Assembly: GCA_023101885.1 (NCBI GenBank)
Contig: JALPQD010000242.1
Coordinates: 2,595,277 to 2,659,276 of the forward strand
Reading direction: 5' to 3'
Length of the DNA: 64,000 bases
DNA from: Typhlomys cinereus
Lineage: Eukaryota; Chordata; Mammalia; Rodentia; Platacanthomyidae
Shown: one piece after another, positions 55,601-58,059 of the stretch
Layout of the letters: each line of letters opens with the position of its first letter
Position numbering within the stretch: position 1 is the stretch's first letter
The notes under the pieces: generated by a model
The model's input: only the letters and a program-made list of their open reading frames with translations
What the model was told of the DNA's origin: nothing
Databases searched by the model: none
Program-made: the position numbers and the translations under genes

Positions 55601-57737
55601 ACCACAGGCAAATTCAGGAACCACCATGGACCACCTCCACCTCCTCCTTGTTTACTCTGCCCTGGTGTTCATAGGCTCTGCCCTACCAGGACCAGAAACG
55701 CAGGGCACCCCCGCTTCCTCCCAGCATCTATACGTGGGGTTCTAGGATCCGAACTCAGGACCTTCCGCCTGCAAGGCAGAGGCTTAACCCCTGAACCATC
55801 TCTCCAGCCCCTAAATGAATATTTTTAAACAGCATGGACTGATACTTTTTTTTAAAAGAGTTTAGTTTCTTTTCATGACTGATATCTTTTTCTTTTTTTA
55901 AATATTCAGTTAAGTGTGCACCCATGAATTTTTAAAAAGCAATTTTGGTTCTTATTAACACCTGTTGAAATTGTGTAGATTTCTGGTTTTAAAGAGGTGA
56001 CAGATGAGATCTTTATTTTGGAAGAACTAATCAGTGTACAGACTAAATTCAGACATTGCCTCTAGTTTTCTACACTGCTGTCCTTATGACCTGTATGTAA
56101 AGCATCAGGAAAAATTAGTATTTTAAGGGATATCTTCCATCTATGACAGTTATTTTCAAACAGCATATATTTAAGACTCTGAAATCTGGAAATAAAAAGC
56201 TTAGTCTCATCCACCCATGGCTATAAACGTCTCTACCTGGTCATGCAGAAGACAGGAAGAATCCACCCAATGAGAGAAGGTCATGTGTTCCCTTGGGAAT
56301 CAGGAACTCAGAATGACCAATGACTCTAGTGCATGCACAACAGACCATAATTTCCAACATAATGTTCCTTTAAGCCATTAGGAACCATATTTAGCCAAAG
56401 AACATACTGTAAAAAAATACTAGATTACTTTATGTGGTGTATATGAACAGGCTTGTTTGAAAGAGACAAAGTACGAAAGGAATGTTCTTTCACTGATCTC
56501 AGCAAAATCCAGCTAACGACGGTGTATGATCATGTCTGCAACAAACTAGCTCCATTACTAAATGGAAGTCACCTCAACTGCCAGCTTACAAGATAATAAG
56601 CTTGGTAAAGCACAAATTAGTTTAAAAACATAGGTCTGGTGAGTAAAAAATACCATGCTTCAGTTAAGTGCTTAATTAAATGCACTTTGGAGAAAGATAG
56701 TCTATCATGATTAGATTTCAATCATCTGTCTGCCTTCACTTTTGATTAGAAGCAGGAAAAAAAAAACATTCCGCAAAAGTTACACCCCATGCTGTCCTCA
56801 GAGCATCTGCCAGTGGCTGAAATATAATCACTTTCTTGCCACTACAAAGCATAAAATTCAGTTTAAATGCCCCGGCTGTACTAGCGACTTTAAATGAAGG
56901 CAAACACACCCTCGTCAGATGTGCCAATGAACAGATTTTTGTACCGAGTGAAATTTTCTAAAGCGGCCACATTTTTAGGATAAACTTTCCAGTGCATTTT
57001 TACACTGTAAGTGATAAACTTCTGCCCCTATCTGACTCCCAGTCAGAAGCTCTGTTTCGCTGTGTATAGATAACACCCAGGACGTTCAAAGAAAGAATTC
57101 ATGAATGCTTCACGCCCCCGCACATAGGAGCTTATCTGTTAGACATTACACAAACTCTGGTTGCGATTCTTTGCCGTGGATTTGTTTGTTTCTCCCGTTT
57201 TTACATTGGAGGTAAATTTTCTTTCAAGCAAAATCTAAAGATCTACAGGCAGTGGATTCTATTGGCCCCAGATTTGAGCTTTTCCCCCACCCCAGAGGGC
57301 AGAGGGTTTCATGGTATATTAACATCCCGGCAAATAGTCAGGCTTTTAACTGTCTAGCGTTCCCAGGTGGGCTGGTGTTTATAGGACTTGTGGTTAATAG
57401 CTCAGGAGAGCAATCTGTCAGCTCCTGTAATAAAGACTGGCAGTGCTTGCACCTGGGAGGCCGCCTGGCCCTCCCCCAGCCCACCCCATTTGCTCTTTAA
57501 TCACCCTAAACATCACACAGCTGGAGACCCTCCCTGTGCCAAGCCAACATTTTGATGGGACATTACCTGGCTGGGTCTAAGATCCATATAACTTGCTTGC
57601 AGATGACTTTGCCCTGCAGGCTGAAGTAAGGCTACCCTCTGCTGCTGGGAACCGTAGCCCAGACACTGGGCCAAGGCTGCCCCGAAGATCCACAGCCATC
57701 CCAGGATTGGGGCTGACCGCCTCCCTGCGAGGGGCAT
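2288..57737 (-). CDS. LAMA3: Laminin subunit alpha-3, isoform A (exons 1-28, 3' end outside window)
   Basis: Secreted alpha chain of laminin-332 (with beta-3 and gamma-2), which links hemidesmosomes and integrins alpha-3/beta-1 and alpha-6/beta-4 to the epithelial basement membrane. The identification rests on near-identical stretches to known LAMA3, such as [33 protein letters not shown] and [17 protein letters not shown]. Domain order is signal peptide (1 to about 27), EGF-like stub (about 58-211), coiled coil (about 212-777), LG1 (about 778 on), LG2 (about 985 on) and LG3 (from about 1157). I placed each exon by reading the minus strand and requiring AG/GT borders and matching phase: 28 exons, 3,749 nt, no stop. 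Human alpha-3A is about 1,713 residues, so roughly 460 remain outside the window. The exon numbering is mine. Intron contents are listed separately. Confidence 0.97.
3042..3331 (-). mobile_element. tRNA-derived SINE, form A
   Basis: Full-length copy with (tg)n and a ttattcaactgtg tail. Exact 16-bp TSD acttctgtggatttct at 3026-3041 and 3332-3347, so a fairly recent insertion. Confidence 0.88.
3640..3800 (+). mobile_element. B1/B4-related SINE fragment
   Basis: ggctggtggcacactcgtgaccccagttctggggaggcag is a B1-type A/B-box region, followed by an A-rich stretch. Diverged. Confidence 0.5.
4063..4746 (+). mobile_element. LINE-like element 3' end with G-rich tail
   Basis: 684-bp 5'-truncated copy ending in aataataaaaatg plus A-run. 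Flanked by an 18-bp TSD aaaaaaaatccaacatgg at 4045-4062 and 4747-4764. It contains a purine tract with many GGGG runs at 4623-4690. Its last ~550 bases match the copy at 40561. Family not named; probably rodent L1 3' UTR. Confidence 0.75.
5556..5696 (-). CDS. LAMA3: LAMA3 exon 27: start of LG3
   Basis: 47 codons, [20 protein letters not shown] then [20 protein letters not shown], ending QTR. Phase 0 to 0. Acceptor is CCTTTCAG|CTC, donor CGG|GTAAGA. LG3 is needed for integrin binding by laminin-332. Confidence 0.96.
5899..6011. repeat. Direct repeat unit 1 flanking exon 26
   Basis: 113 bases about 89% identical to 6239-6351. It begins 10 bases into the intron after exon 26. Confidence 0.85.
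6021..6138 (-). CDS. LAMA3: LAMA3 exon 26: end of LG2
   Basis: Codes for [20 protein letters not shown] then [19 protein letters not shown], with the LG2 disulfide cysteines and sequons NIS and NDT. Acceptor is CATCAG|GTT, donor AAG|GTGAGT. Phase 2 in, phase 0 out. A direct repeat of about 113 bp flanks the exon on both sides. Confidence 0.96.
6239..6351. repeat. Direct repeat unit 2 flanking exon 26
   Basis: Second copy of the 5899-6011 unit, 340 bases away on the acceptor side of exon 26. Confidence 0.85.
6430..6600 (+). mobile_element. Old B2-like SINE
   Basis: tRNA-type head (gatgggtcagggggttaag), ccacatggtagaagg and an aagtcaataaatatttt tail. Diverged. Confidence 0.6.
7000..7660 (-). 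mobile_element. LINE-like element 3' region, minus copy
   Basis: The reverse complement of 7250-7420 aligns with 10320-10490 (gttgctccctattacaatgg, ccaaggctcagggaacct). An incidental 209-codon open frame on minus (7020-7649) has no recognisable domain and I treat it as non-coding. Confidence 0.6.
7785..8500. mobile_element. LTR-like segment bounded by a 19-bp inverted repeat
   Basis: Contains tctataaagg (8222) followed by ccataataaacttg (8241), a TATA/polyadenylation pair spaced as in retroviral LTRs, then gggatttcaaggtaagtg. Perfect 19-bp arms ctcaggatctccattactt (7785-7803) and its reverse complement (8482-8500) bracket it. Family not recognised. Confidence 0.5.
9015..9235 (+). mobile_element. 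B4-type SINE (ID plus B1)
   Basis: ID-like head (gtttagtgcttggctagcatg, ttgattcccagcac) joined to a B1-like part ending gagaccctgcttcaaaaac. Confidence 0.7.
9267..9400 (-). CDS. LAMA3: LAMA3 exon 25: LG2
   Basis: Codes for [30 protein letters not shown] and [23 protein letters not shown] is a conserved LG strand. Acceptor is ATTTCAG|ATT, donor AAAG|GTAAGA. Phase 0 in, phase 2 out. Confidence 0.95.
9771..9890 (-). CDS. LAMA3: LAMA3 exon 24: LG2
   Basis: 40 codons, [20 protein letters not shown] then [20 protein letters not shown], phase 0 to 0. Acceptor is ACTTCAG|GAT, donor TCG|GTAAGG. It was not visible as a long open frame; I found it by looking for the missing part of LG2 between exons 23 and 25. 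Confidence 0.95.
10041..10950 (+). mobile_element. LINE-like element, 910-bp copy with TSD
   Basis: Flanked by 13-bp TSD aaaaagaaagatc at 10028-10040 and 10951-10963. The 3' end is G-rich (10820-10910) and terminates in an A-run. Shares ctcagggaac and ggcggtaagattgtaagagc with the copies at 4063 and 40561. It sits about 140 bases upstream of exon 24's acceptor. Confidence 0.72.
11143..11401 (+). mobile_element. tRNA-derived SINE, form B
   Basis: Clear head ggggctggagagatggctca, agggttaagactctg, (ac)n and an aaataaataaaatac tail. TSD gtgagtgct at 11134-11142 and 11402-11410. Confidence 0.85.
12330..12615 (-). mobile_element. tRNA-derived SINE, form A
   Basis: 18-bp TSD ccctcactttccctttct (12312-12329) against 12616-12633 with one mismatch. 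Confidence 0.86.
12634..14132. other. Intron sequence, nothing recognised
   Basis: Intron after exon 23. I see no repeat head, RNA gene or exon here beyond a 15-base A-run near 13237. Confidence 0.5.
14133..14277 (-). CDS. LAMA3: LAMA3 exon 23: start of LG2
   Basis: Codes for [20 protein letters not shown] then [29 protein letters not shown] opens LG2. Acceptor is TTGACAG|GAG, donor CAG|GTAACC. Phase 2 in, phase 0 out. Confidence 0.96.
14600..14870 (-). mobile_element. Old B4/RSINE-like fragment
   Basis: Contains gtgctgggattacaggta and a tgtgtg-rich stretch ordered as in reversed rodent B4/RSINE elements. Strongly diverged. Confidence 0.45.
15273..15406 (-). CDS. LAMA3: LAMA3 exon 22: end of LG1
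   Basis: Codes for [40 protein letters not shown] and EPCR. The two cysteines form the LG1 C-terminal disulfide typical of this fold; sequon NTT. Acceptor is TGGCAG|CTG, donor GGAG|GTAAAC. Phase 0 in, phase 2 out. Confidence 0.96.
15534..15914 (+). mobile_element. MaLR-like solo LTR
   Basis: tcatggtttgacatgtg, aggtcatggcacctctag, ggtggagtcttgctggagga and a gagtaaccagtaca end match rodent MaLR LTRs. Close to the copy at 32832. Contains a 13-bp minisatellite (15732-15790). Confidence 0.6.
15732..15790. repeat. 13-bp minisatellite inside the LTR
   Basis: About four copies of ctccagctgccgc, the first differing by one base. Confidence 0.85.
16074..16270 (+). mobile_element. B2-like SINE
   Basis: ggtggtgagatggcttagtg head, cctgagttcgattcccagag B-box and a taaatattaaataaataaaa tail. 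Confidence 0.75.
16506..16668 (-). CDS. LAMA3: LAMA3 exon 21: LG1
   Basis: Codes for [20 protein letters not shown] and [20 protein letters not shown], ending PPDFQ. Sequon NYT. Acceptor is CCACAG|AATC, donor CAA|GTAAGT. Phase 2 in, phase 0 out. VVFYVGG is a hallmark strand of LG modules. Confidence 0.96.
16803..16954 (-). CDS. LAMA3: LAMA3 exon 20: LG1
   Basis: Codes for [20 protein letters not shown] and [20 protein letters not shown], core strands of LG1. Acceptor is GTCTCAG|GCC, donor AGAG|GTACCG. Phase 0 in, phase 2 out. The exon is GC-rich, which produces long open frames on the other strand that I treat as shadows. Confidence 0.96.
17063..17290 (-). mobile_element. B4-type SINE (B1 plus ID)
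   Basis: Left part ttttgagacagggtttcacg is B1; right part ggtaggcaagaagtctacca ... cagcccc is an ID head read backwards. Confidence 0.75.
17550..17813 (-). mobile_element. tRNA-derived SINE, form B
   Basis: Reverse head gagccatctttccagcccc at the right end, attaatt repeats and (gt)n at the left. TSD not clear. Confidence 0.82.
18187..18246. repeat. AC microsatellite
   Basis: (AC)n-rich run with minor interruptions, between exons 19 and 20. Confidence 0.8.
18343..18513 (-). CDS. LAMA3: LAMA3 exon 19: start of LG1
   Basis: 57 codons, [20 protein letters not shown] to [10 protein letters not shown], phase 0 to 0. This opens the first laminin G-like domain, part of the integrin-binding head. 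The acceptor has a good pyrimidine run (TCTTCCTCCCAG|GTC); donor is GAT|GTAAGT. Confidence 0.97.
19051..19122. repeat. 24-bp minisatellite, three units
   Basis: Three near-identical units gtttacgtgacatgtcatgc + cagt, each containing the palindrome TGACATGTCA (19058, 19082, 19106). A fourth unit decays after 19123. Confidence 0.9.
19230..19592. repeat. Polypyrimidine tract, (ATCC)n then (TTCC/CTCC)n
   Basis: About 360 bases, nearly pure C/T after the ATCC block; purine-rich in the pre-mRNA. Produces long artificial open frames on both strands. Confidence 0.95.
19593..19745 (-). mobile_element. B1-related SINE
   Basis: tttgagaaggtcttgtgtag, gtgctgggactacagg: reversed B1 directly after the polypyrimidine tract, which may have grown from its A-tail. 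Confidence 0.6.
20537..20602. repeat. GA microsatellite
   Basis: About 66 bases of (GA)n on plus with two interruptions. Confidence 0.92.
21320..21587 (-). mobile_element. tRNA-derived SINE, form A, nested in an older repeat
   Basis: TSD acacctctcattctt (21305-21319) / acacttctcattctt (21588-21602). Sits inside a degenerate form-B copy (about 21205-21690). The left flank recurs at 35327. Confidence 0.85.
21860..22002 (-). CDS. LAMA3: LAMA3 exon 18: end of the coiled coil
   Basis: Codes for [40 protein letters not shown] and ARDAANK, the conserved C-terminal rod segment that selects the beta-gamma partner in laminins. Sequon NIS. Acceptor is CCAACAG|TAAAG, donor AAG|GTGGGT. Phase 1 in, phase 0 out. 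Confidence 0.96.
22340..22606 (-). mobile_element. tRNA-derived SINE, form B
   Basis: Reverse head ccatctctccagcctc on the right, (ta)n on the left; body matches the copies at 17550 and 60032. Confidence 0.82.
22721..22768. repeat. 24-bp tandem duplication near exon 17 donor
   Basis: ctcaggggtcgtgacccagg + gatg followed by a copy with three differences. Ends 8 bases from the donor of exon 17. Confidence 0.9.
22777..22956 (-). CDS. LAMA3: LAMA3 exon 17: coiled coil
   Basis: Codes for [40 protein letters not shown] and KALTDANNS. Acceptor is GCCGTAG|GTGAC, donor TCAG|GTACCA. Phase 1 in and out. The intron begins with a 24-bp direct repeat just past the donor. Confidence 0.95.
23041..23157 (-). 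CDS. LAMA3: LAMA3 exon 16: coiled coil, weak donor
   Basis: Codes for [20 protein letters not shown] then [18 protein letters not shown], with sequon NLT. Acceptor is TTTTAG|AGATC. The donor AGAG|GTCACC departs from consensus at +3 and +5. Phase 1 in and out, 117 nt, so skipping removes 39 residues in frame. Confidence 0.93.
23590..23624 (-). pseudogene. Truncated U2 snRNA retrocopy with target-site duplication
   Basis: Minus strand reads ATCACTTCTCAGTCTTTTAG then CTAAGATCAAGTGTG, matching the first ~34 bases of U2 snRNA with four mismatches. Flanking 15-mers cattttaacctactt (23575-23589) and cattctaacccactt (23625-23639) are a target-site duplication with two differences, as expected for LINE-driven retrotransposition of a 3'-truncated U2. 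Not functional. Confidence 0.8.
23684..24104 (+). mobile_element. LTR-like repeat (paralogue of 44706)
   Basis: Starts tgtcatagttaggcacaggt and ends gaactgtaaca, highly similar along its length to 44706-45118. Confidence 0.65.
24236..24405 (+). mobile_element. B2-like SINE
   Basis: gggccagcaagatggctcat head, an A/C-rich (ac)n tail and an aataaaaagaaaattc end. Confidence 0.65.
25170..25272 (-). CDS. LAMA3: LAMA3 exon 15: coiled coil
   Basis: Codes for [20 protein letters not shown] then [14 protein letters not shown]. Acceptor is TTTCAG|ACTG, donor CAAG|GTATTG (G at +6 and a G run after it). Phase 0 in, phase 1 out. Confidence 0.95.
25779..26058 (-). mobile_element. tRNA-derived SINE, form A, with internal triplication
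   Basis: TSD agtaaaggttactcta (25763-25778) / agtaaagcttactcta (26059-26074). A 20-bp unit is present three times at 25941-26000. Confidence 0.87.
26326..26515 (+). mobile_element. Old B2-like SINE
   Basis: gggtcagaaagatggctggg head, gactgggttcgatctctgga B-box and a catgaaataaacaaat end. Confidence 0.6.
26615..26756 (-). CDS. LAMA3: LAMA3 exon 14: coiled coil
   Basis: Codes for [20 protein letters not shown] and [20 protein letters not shown], one of the most conserved rod segments. Carries the sequon NTS and a single cysteine. Acceptor is TTTCAG|GATA, donor CAG|GTGGGT. Phase 2 in, phase 0 out. GC content rises clearly within this exon. Confidence 0.96.
27007..27161 (-). CDS. LAMA3: LAMA3 exon 13: coiled coil
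   Basis: Codes for [40 protein letters not shown] and [11 protein letters not shown]. Acceptor is ACTAG|GAATAT, donor GAAGA|GTGAGT. Phase 0 in, phase 2 out. Strongly alpha-helical and charged. Confidence 0.96.
27560..27895 (-). mobile_element. Old B4/RSINE-like element with internal duplication
   Basis: Ordered remnants (tgtgtg, gtcctagagtgatatcagga, gggatctggggagctaaact). A 48/50-bp unit is duplicated at 27703-27800. Confidence 0.55.
28112..28228 (-). CDS. LAMA3: LAMA3 exon 12: coiled coil
   Basis: 39 codons, [20 protein letters not shown] to LMSKSQK, phase 0 to 0. Contains an N-glycosylation sequon, NSS. Acceptor is CCCCAG|AGG, donor AAG|GTAAAA. Confidence 0.95.
28755..28848 (+). mobile_element. 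ID/B4-like SINE fragment
   Basis: agaatgcatgtctagtgtga and gtttgattcctaaaactgcc resemble an ID/B4 head. The following TATC run is probably its expanded tail. Confidence 0.5.
28849..28908. repeat. TATC microsatellite
   Basis: About 14 uninterrupted ATCT units, then degenerate repeats to about 28960. Confidence 0.95.
29384..29467 (-). repeat. 42-bp tandem duplication of the exon 11 donor
   Basis: GCCATCCAG|GTGAGCTCATGG recurs 42 bases downstream as GCCATCCAG|GCGAGCTCATGG. See findings. Confidence 0.9.
29426..29622 (-). CDS. LAMA3: LAMA3 exon 11: coiled coil
   Basis: 65 full codons including [20 protein letters not shown] and [14 protein letters not shown]. The acceptor is TTGTAG|TGCTGACC: the AG ten bases further in (GACCAG|GATA) would break frame, and the first restores the conserved LLL-x-RIRT junction. 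The donor is CATCCAG|GTGAGC. A 42-bp duplication just downstream carries a second copy of this donor (see findings). Confidence 0.94.
30236..30322 (+). mobile_element. B1 fragment
   Basis: cccttgggaggctgatgcag and catagtgagacctttgtctc are B1 landmarks. Confidence 0.65.
30694..30861 (-). CDS. LAMA3: LAMA3 exon 10: coiled coil
   Basis: Codes for [20 protein letters not shown], a glycine-rich interruption, followed by [20 protein letters not shown] and a charged tail AEKRKAQL. Acceptor is TTTCCAG|TCC, donor CTCC|GTAAGG. Phase 1 in and out. Confidence 0.95.
31100..31695. repeat. TG/TATG-rich minisatellite
   Basis: About 600 bases built from variants of tgcatgtatgttatgcatc and tgtgtgcatgcatgtg. 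Not coding, despite long open frames. Confidence 0.9.
31696..32243 (-). mobile_element. B4/RSINE fragment followed by form-B SINE
   Basis: 31720-31900 resembles reversed B4/RSINE (aaagctgggatgacaggtgg). 31915-32243 is a diverged form-B copy ending gagccactccccagccccg, 16 bases from exon 9's donor. Confidence 0.65.
32259..32370 (-). CDS. LAMA3: LAMA3 exon 9: coiled coil
   Basis: Codes for [20 protein letters not shown] then [17 protein letters not shown]. Acceptor is ATATAG|GCACAA, donor CACA|GTAAGA. Phase 0 in, phase 1 out. Only 116 bases separate it from exon 8. Confidence 0.95.
32487..32597 (-). CDS. LAMA3: LAMA3 exon 8: coiled coil
   Basis: 37 codons ([20 protein letters not shown] then [17 protein letters not shown]), phase 0 on both sides. 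Charged and leucine-rich heptads. Acceptor is TTCCAG|AGT, donor AAG|GTGATG. Skipping would be in frame. Confidence 0.95.
32832..33199 (+). mobile_element. MaLR-like solo LTR
   Basis: TG...CA ends (tgtcatggtttgaatgtg ... gtaactgctaca) flanked by agacc / agatc, a near 5-bp TSD. Paralogous to 15534-15914. Confidence 0.7.
33608..33866 (+). mobile_element. tRNA-derived SINE, form B
   Basis: Head gctaaagaaatggctcaggc with gctaagactctgcctcgcaa and an (ac)n tail. Confidence 0.78.
34170..35320. other. Intron sequence, nothing recognised
   Basis: Part of the intron between exons 7 and 8; no exon, RNA or clear repeat seen. Confidence 0.45.
35380..35650 (-). mobile_element. tRNA-derived SINE, form B
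   Basis: Tail tttttattcaactgtg at left, reverse head at right (degenerate). Left flank shared with the SINE at 21320. Confidence 0.75.
36095..36345 (+). mobile_element. tRNA-derived SINE, form B (diverged)
   Basis: gatggggcgatggatctggg head, cctgagttcagatccccaga B-box and an (ac)n tail. Confidence 0.7.
36350..37526. other. AT-rich intron sequence, nothing recognised
   Basis: Between the SINE and exon 7; no exon, RNA or named repeat seen. Confidence 0.45.
37527..37678 (-). CDS. LAMA3: LAMA3 exon 7: start of the coiled-coil rod
   Basis: Codes for [20 protein letters not shown] through METQAKDLR. The CDSC pair sits at the head of the rod, where laminin chains form interchain disulfides in the trimer, and the leucine-rich heptads that follow are typical of domain II. 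Acceptor is CTGCAG|ATTG, donor AGG|GTAAAT. Phase 1 in, phase 0 out. Confidence 0.96.
38239..38289 (-). CDS. LAMA3: LAMA3 exon 6: short linker to the coiled coil
   Basis: 51 nt coding (D)[16 protein letters not shown](D). It closes the EGF-like region with cysteines next to the start of the rod. Acceptor is TTTCAG|ACTG, donor GATG|GTGAGA. Phase 1 in and out. It is too short to stand out as an open frame; I found it by joining exons 5 and 7. Confidence 0.93.
38560..38872. repeat. Polypyrimidine tract
   Basis: About 310 bases of C/T (ccctcccttcc, tcctctcccc variants); followed by a B1-like fragment to about 38990. Confidence 0.93.
38990..40266. other. Intron sequence, nothing recognised
   Basis: Between exons 5 and 6; no exon or RNA seen. 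Confidence 0.45.
40267..40373 (-). CDS. LAMA3: LAMA3 exon 5: last laminin EGF-like module
   Basis: Codes for [19 protein letters not shown] and [15 protein letters not shown], an almost unchanged laminin EGF-like module. Acceptor is GTGTAG|GTGTGC, donor GGAG|GTAAGG. Phase 2 in, phase 1 out. Confidence 0.96.
40561..41102 (+). mobile_element. LINE-like element 3' end, 542-bp copy with exact TSD
   Basis: 18-bp perfect TSD aaaaagtctggtaagtag at 40543-40560 and 41103-41120. Starts at aacttcagagactctatatc, inside the longer copy at 4063, so it is 5'-truncated. G-rich tract at 40977-41043. Confidence 0.85.
41121..44516. other. Intron sequence, mostly unrecognised
   Basis: Between exons 4 and 5. 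It holds a run of 30 T at 41882-41911, a (ggat)n stretch near 41995-42030 and a 16-base T run near 42880. No exon or RNA seen. Confidence 0.45.
44517..44597 (-). CDS. LAMA3: LAMA3 exon 4: laminin EGF-like module
   Basis: 81 nt coding [20 protein letters not shown] and TGAQCE, with four cysteines of an EGF-like module. Phase 2 in and phase 2 out. Acceptor is CAAAG|TTTT, donor AG|GTGGGT. The length is a multiple of three, so skipping would remove 27 residues without changing frame. Confidence 0.95.
44706..45118 (+). mobile_element. Solo LTR-like element with 5-bp TSD
   Basis: TG...CA ends (tgtcatagttaagcac ... ggactgcaaca) flanked by exact ccttg at 44701-44705 and 45119-45123. A 5-bp TSD suits ERVL/MaLR-type LTRs. 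Confidence 0.75.
45124..47015. other. Intron sequence, nothing recognised
   Basis: Between exons 3 and 4; no exon, RNA or clear repeat. Confidence 0.45.
47018..47360. repeat. Polypyrimidine tract
   Basis: About 340 bases, (TTCC)n, (TTTC)n and (CTCC)n blocks. Confidence 0.95.
47838..48095 (-). mobile_element. Ancient L1 (L1M-type) 3' fragment
   Basis: caccgagatgtgattcatat, accatgcaagtcaccaactt and caaccatcccccatcgtgag follow the order of the reversed L1M 3' region common to mammals. Confidence 0.6.
48100..48375 (-). mobile_element. tRNA-derived SINE, form B, touching exon 3 donor
   Basis: Reverse head ccatttctccggccc ends at 48375, 8 bases from exon 3. No TSD seen because the left edge lies in T-rich L1 sequence. 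Confidence 0.82.
48384..48493 (-). CDS. LAMA3: LAMA3 exon 3: laminin EGF-like module
   Basis: Continues the EGF-like stub with [20 protein letters not shown] and CPCPHTN. The acceptor I use, CCCAAG|AGCTG, keeps phase 0; a second AG two bases on would break the frame. The donor is AG|GTACGG, with phase 2 out. A SINE begins at intron position +9, so almost none of the original downstream intron sequence remains beside the splice site. Confidence 0.93.
48750..49060 (+). mobile_element. B4-type SINE
   Basis: Head ggctcagttggtacagtgct tgcc, aggacctgagttcattct, a B1-like middle and an (ac)n tail. Confidence 0.65.
49065..51085. other. AT-rich intron sequence, nothing recognised
   Basis: Between exons 2 and 3; no exon, RNA or clear repeat. 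Confidence 0.45.
51090..51228 (+). mobile_element. B2-like SINE
   Basis: ccgatatagcttagtgggta head and cctgggttccatccccagga B-box; its tail merges into the polypyrimidine tract. Confidence 0.6.
51229..51470. repeat. Polypyrimidine tract, (TTCC)n
   Basis: About 240 bases with long pure TTCC runs at both ends. Confidence 0.95.
52383..52613 (-). mobile_element. Old tRNA-derived SINE
   Basis: gcccatctttccagcctc at right and gattcgaactcaggtctttt are the reversed head; body diverged. Confidence 0.6.
52620..53758. other. Intron sequence, nothing recognised
   Basis: No exon, RNA or clear repeat seen. Confidence 0.4.
53785..54120. repeat. Polypyrimidine tract with (TTTC)n core
   Basis: About 335 bases; pure TTTC run at about 53960-54022. 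Confidence 0.95.
54121..54325 (-). mobile_element. B4-type SINE (B1 plus ID)
   Basis: Reversed B1 (atggggtctcatgtacccca, gagctgggattacacgg) then reversed ID (gctaggcaagcacttcaact). Next to the polypyrimidine tract. Confidence 0.65.
54709..54822 (-). CDS. LAMA3: LAMA3 exon 2: first laminin EGF-like module
   Basis: 38 codons, phase 0 to 0, starting [10 protein letters not shown] and ending QDGSGICI. Six cysteines follow the spacing of laminin EGF-like repeats ([13 protein letters not shown]). The acceptor is CTACTAG|GGT and the donor is ATC|GTGAGT. Because both alpha-3A exon 1 and the alpha-3B exon at 59297 end in phase 0, this is the first exon shared by the two isoforms. Confidence 0.95.
55531..55811 (-). 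mobile_element. tRNA-derived SINE, form A
   Basis: TSD taaatgactatttttaa (55514-55530) / taaatgaatatttttaa (55812-55828). Contains (tg)19 or so. Confidence 0.87.
55829..57566. other. AT-rich intron 1, nothing recognised
   Basis: First 1.7 kb of the intron after exon 1A; no exon, RNA or clear repeat. Confidence 0.45.
57567..57737 (-). CDS. LAMA3: LAMA3 exon 1A: start codon and signal peptide
   Basis: Codes for residues 1-57. [10 protein letters not shown] is followed by a hydrophobic core [17 protein letters not shown], a typical secretion signal, and then a short linker ending LRPSQ that joins the EGF-like region. ATG is at 57737-57735 with G at -3. The in-frame codons upstream have no ATG (only a GTG at 57773-57771), and the human protein starts at the equivalent place, so I chose this start. 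The donor is CAG|GTAATG with phase 0. This exon is specific to isoform A and lies in an intron of the longer alpha-3B transcript. Confidence 0.95.
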
Positions 57738-57786
57738 CTCGGTCCCTGGGCGGTGGGCTGGCTGCGCGCACACTTCTGCCTCTTCC

Positions 57787-57800
57787 TCTTATACCCGCCC
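57787..57800 (-). promoter_or_regulatory. Alpha-3A core promoter: TATA motif and GC box
   Basis: Minus strand reads GGGCGGG (57800-57794) directly followed by TATAAGA (57793-57787), about 50 bases before the start codon. A start site 25-30 bases on would fall near 57760 and leave a 5' leader of only about 25 nt. The start site is inferred, not seen. Confidence 0.65.
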
Positions 57801-57825
57801 TTCCTGCGCGGTGCCCGGGCCTGCC

Positions 57826-57832
57826 TGACTCA
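57826..57832 (-). promoter_or_regulatory. AP-1 motif (proximal)
   Basis: Consensus TGAGTCA on the minus strand (TGACTCA on plus), about 90 bases upstream of the alpha-3A ATG. AP-1 elements are known to drive the mouse alpha-3A promoter in epithelial cells. Confidence 0.65.
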
Positions 57833-57882
57833 GGTAAGGAAGGCTGTCTGCGGCAGAGGGCCCCACCTTTAAACTTCACACA

Positions 57883-57889
57883 TGAGTCA
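57883..57889. promoter_or_regulatory. AP-1 motif (middle)
   Basis: TGAGTCA, 57 bases upstream of the proximal AP-1 motif and just before the GA/CT repeat. Close spacing to its neighbour fits cooperative use. Confidence 0.65.
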
Positions 57890-57898
57890 GCCTGCACC

Positions 57899-57936
57899 AG
57901 AGAGAGAGAGAGAAGGAGAGAGAGAGAGAGAAAGAA
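57899..57936. repeat. GA/CT microsatellite in the alpha-3A promoter
   Basis: About 38 bases of near-pure (GA)n on plus, (CT)n in the transcribed direction, lying between the middle and distal AP-1 motifs. Confidence 0.85.
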
Positions 57937-58051
57937 AGGGGGAGGCACCTAACAGTCCTGCAGGTAAGCATATTGCTTTGTAATTCCCGCAAGGTGAGGC
58001 AGACATAACCTTCTCCCCCACCTCGCCCCAGCCTGGTGGTAAATCACGGGC

Positions 58052-58058
58052 TGAGTCA
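58052..58058. promoter_or_regulatory. AP-1 motif (distal)
   Basis: TGAGTCA, about 315 bases upstream of the ATG, beyond the GA/CT repeat. A further TGACTCA occurs at 58983-58989, about 1.25 kb upstream of the ATG. Confidence 0.6.
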
Positions 58059-58059
58059 G

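Noticed and set aside
57738..57773. Possible N-terminal extension of exon 1A
   Set aside because: The in-frame codons upstream have only a GTG, no ATG. The human start aligns with 57737, and the TATA motif places transcription start close by.
57593..57952. 119-codon plus-strand frame over exon 1A and promoter
   Set aside because: Antisense shadow; no known protein resemblance.
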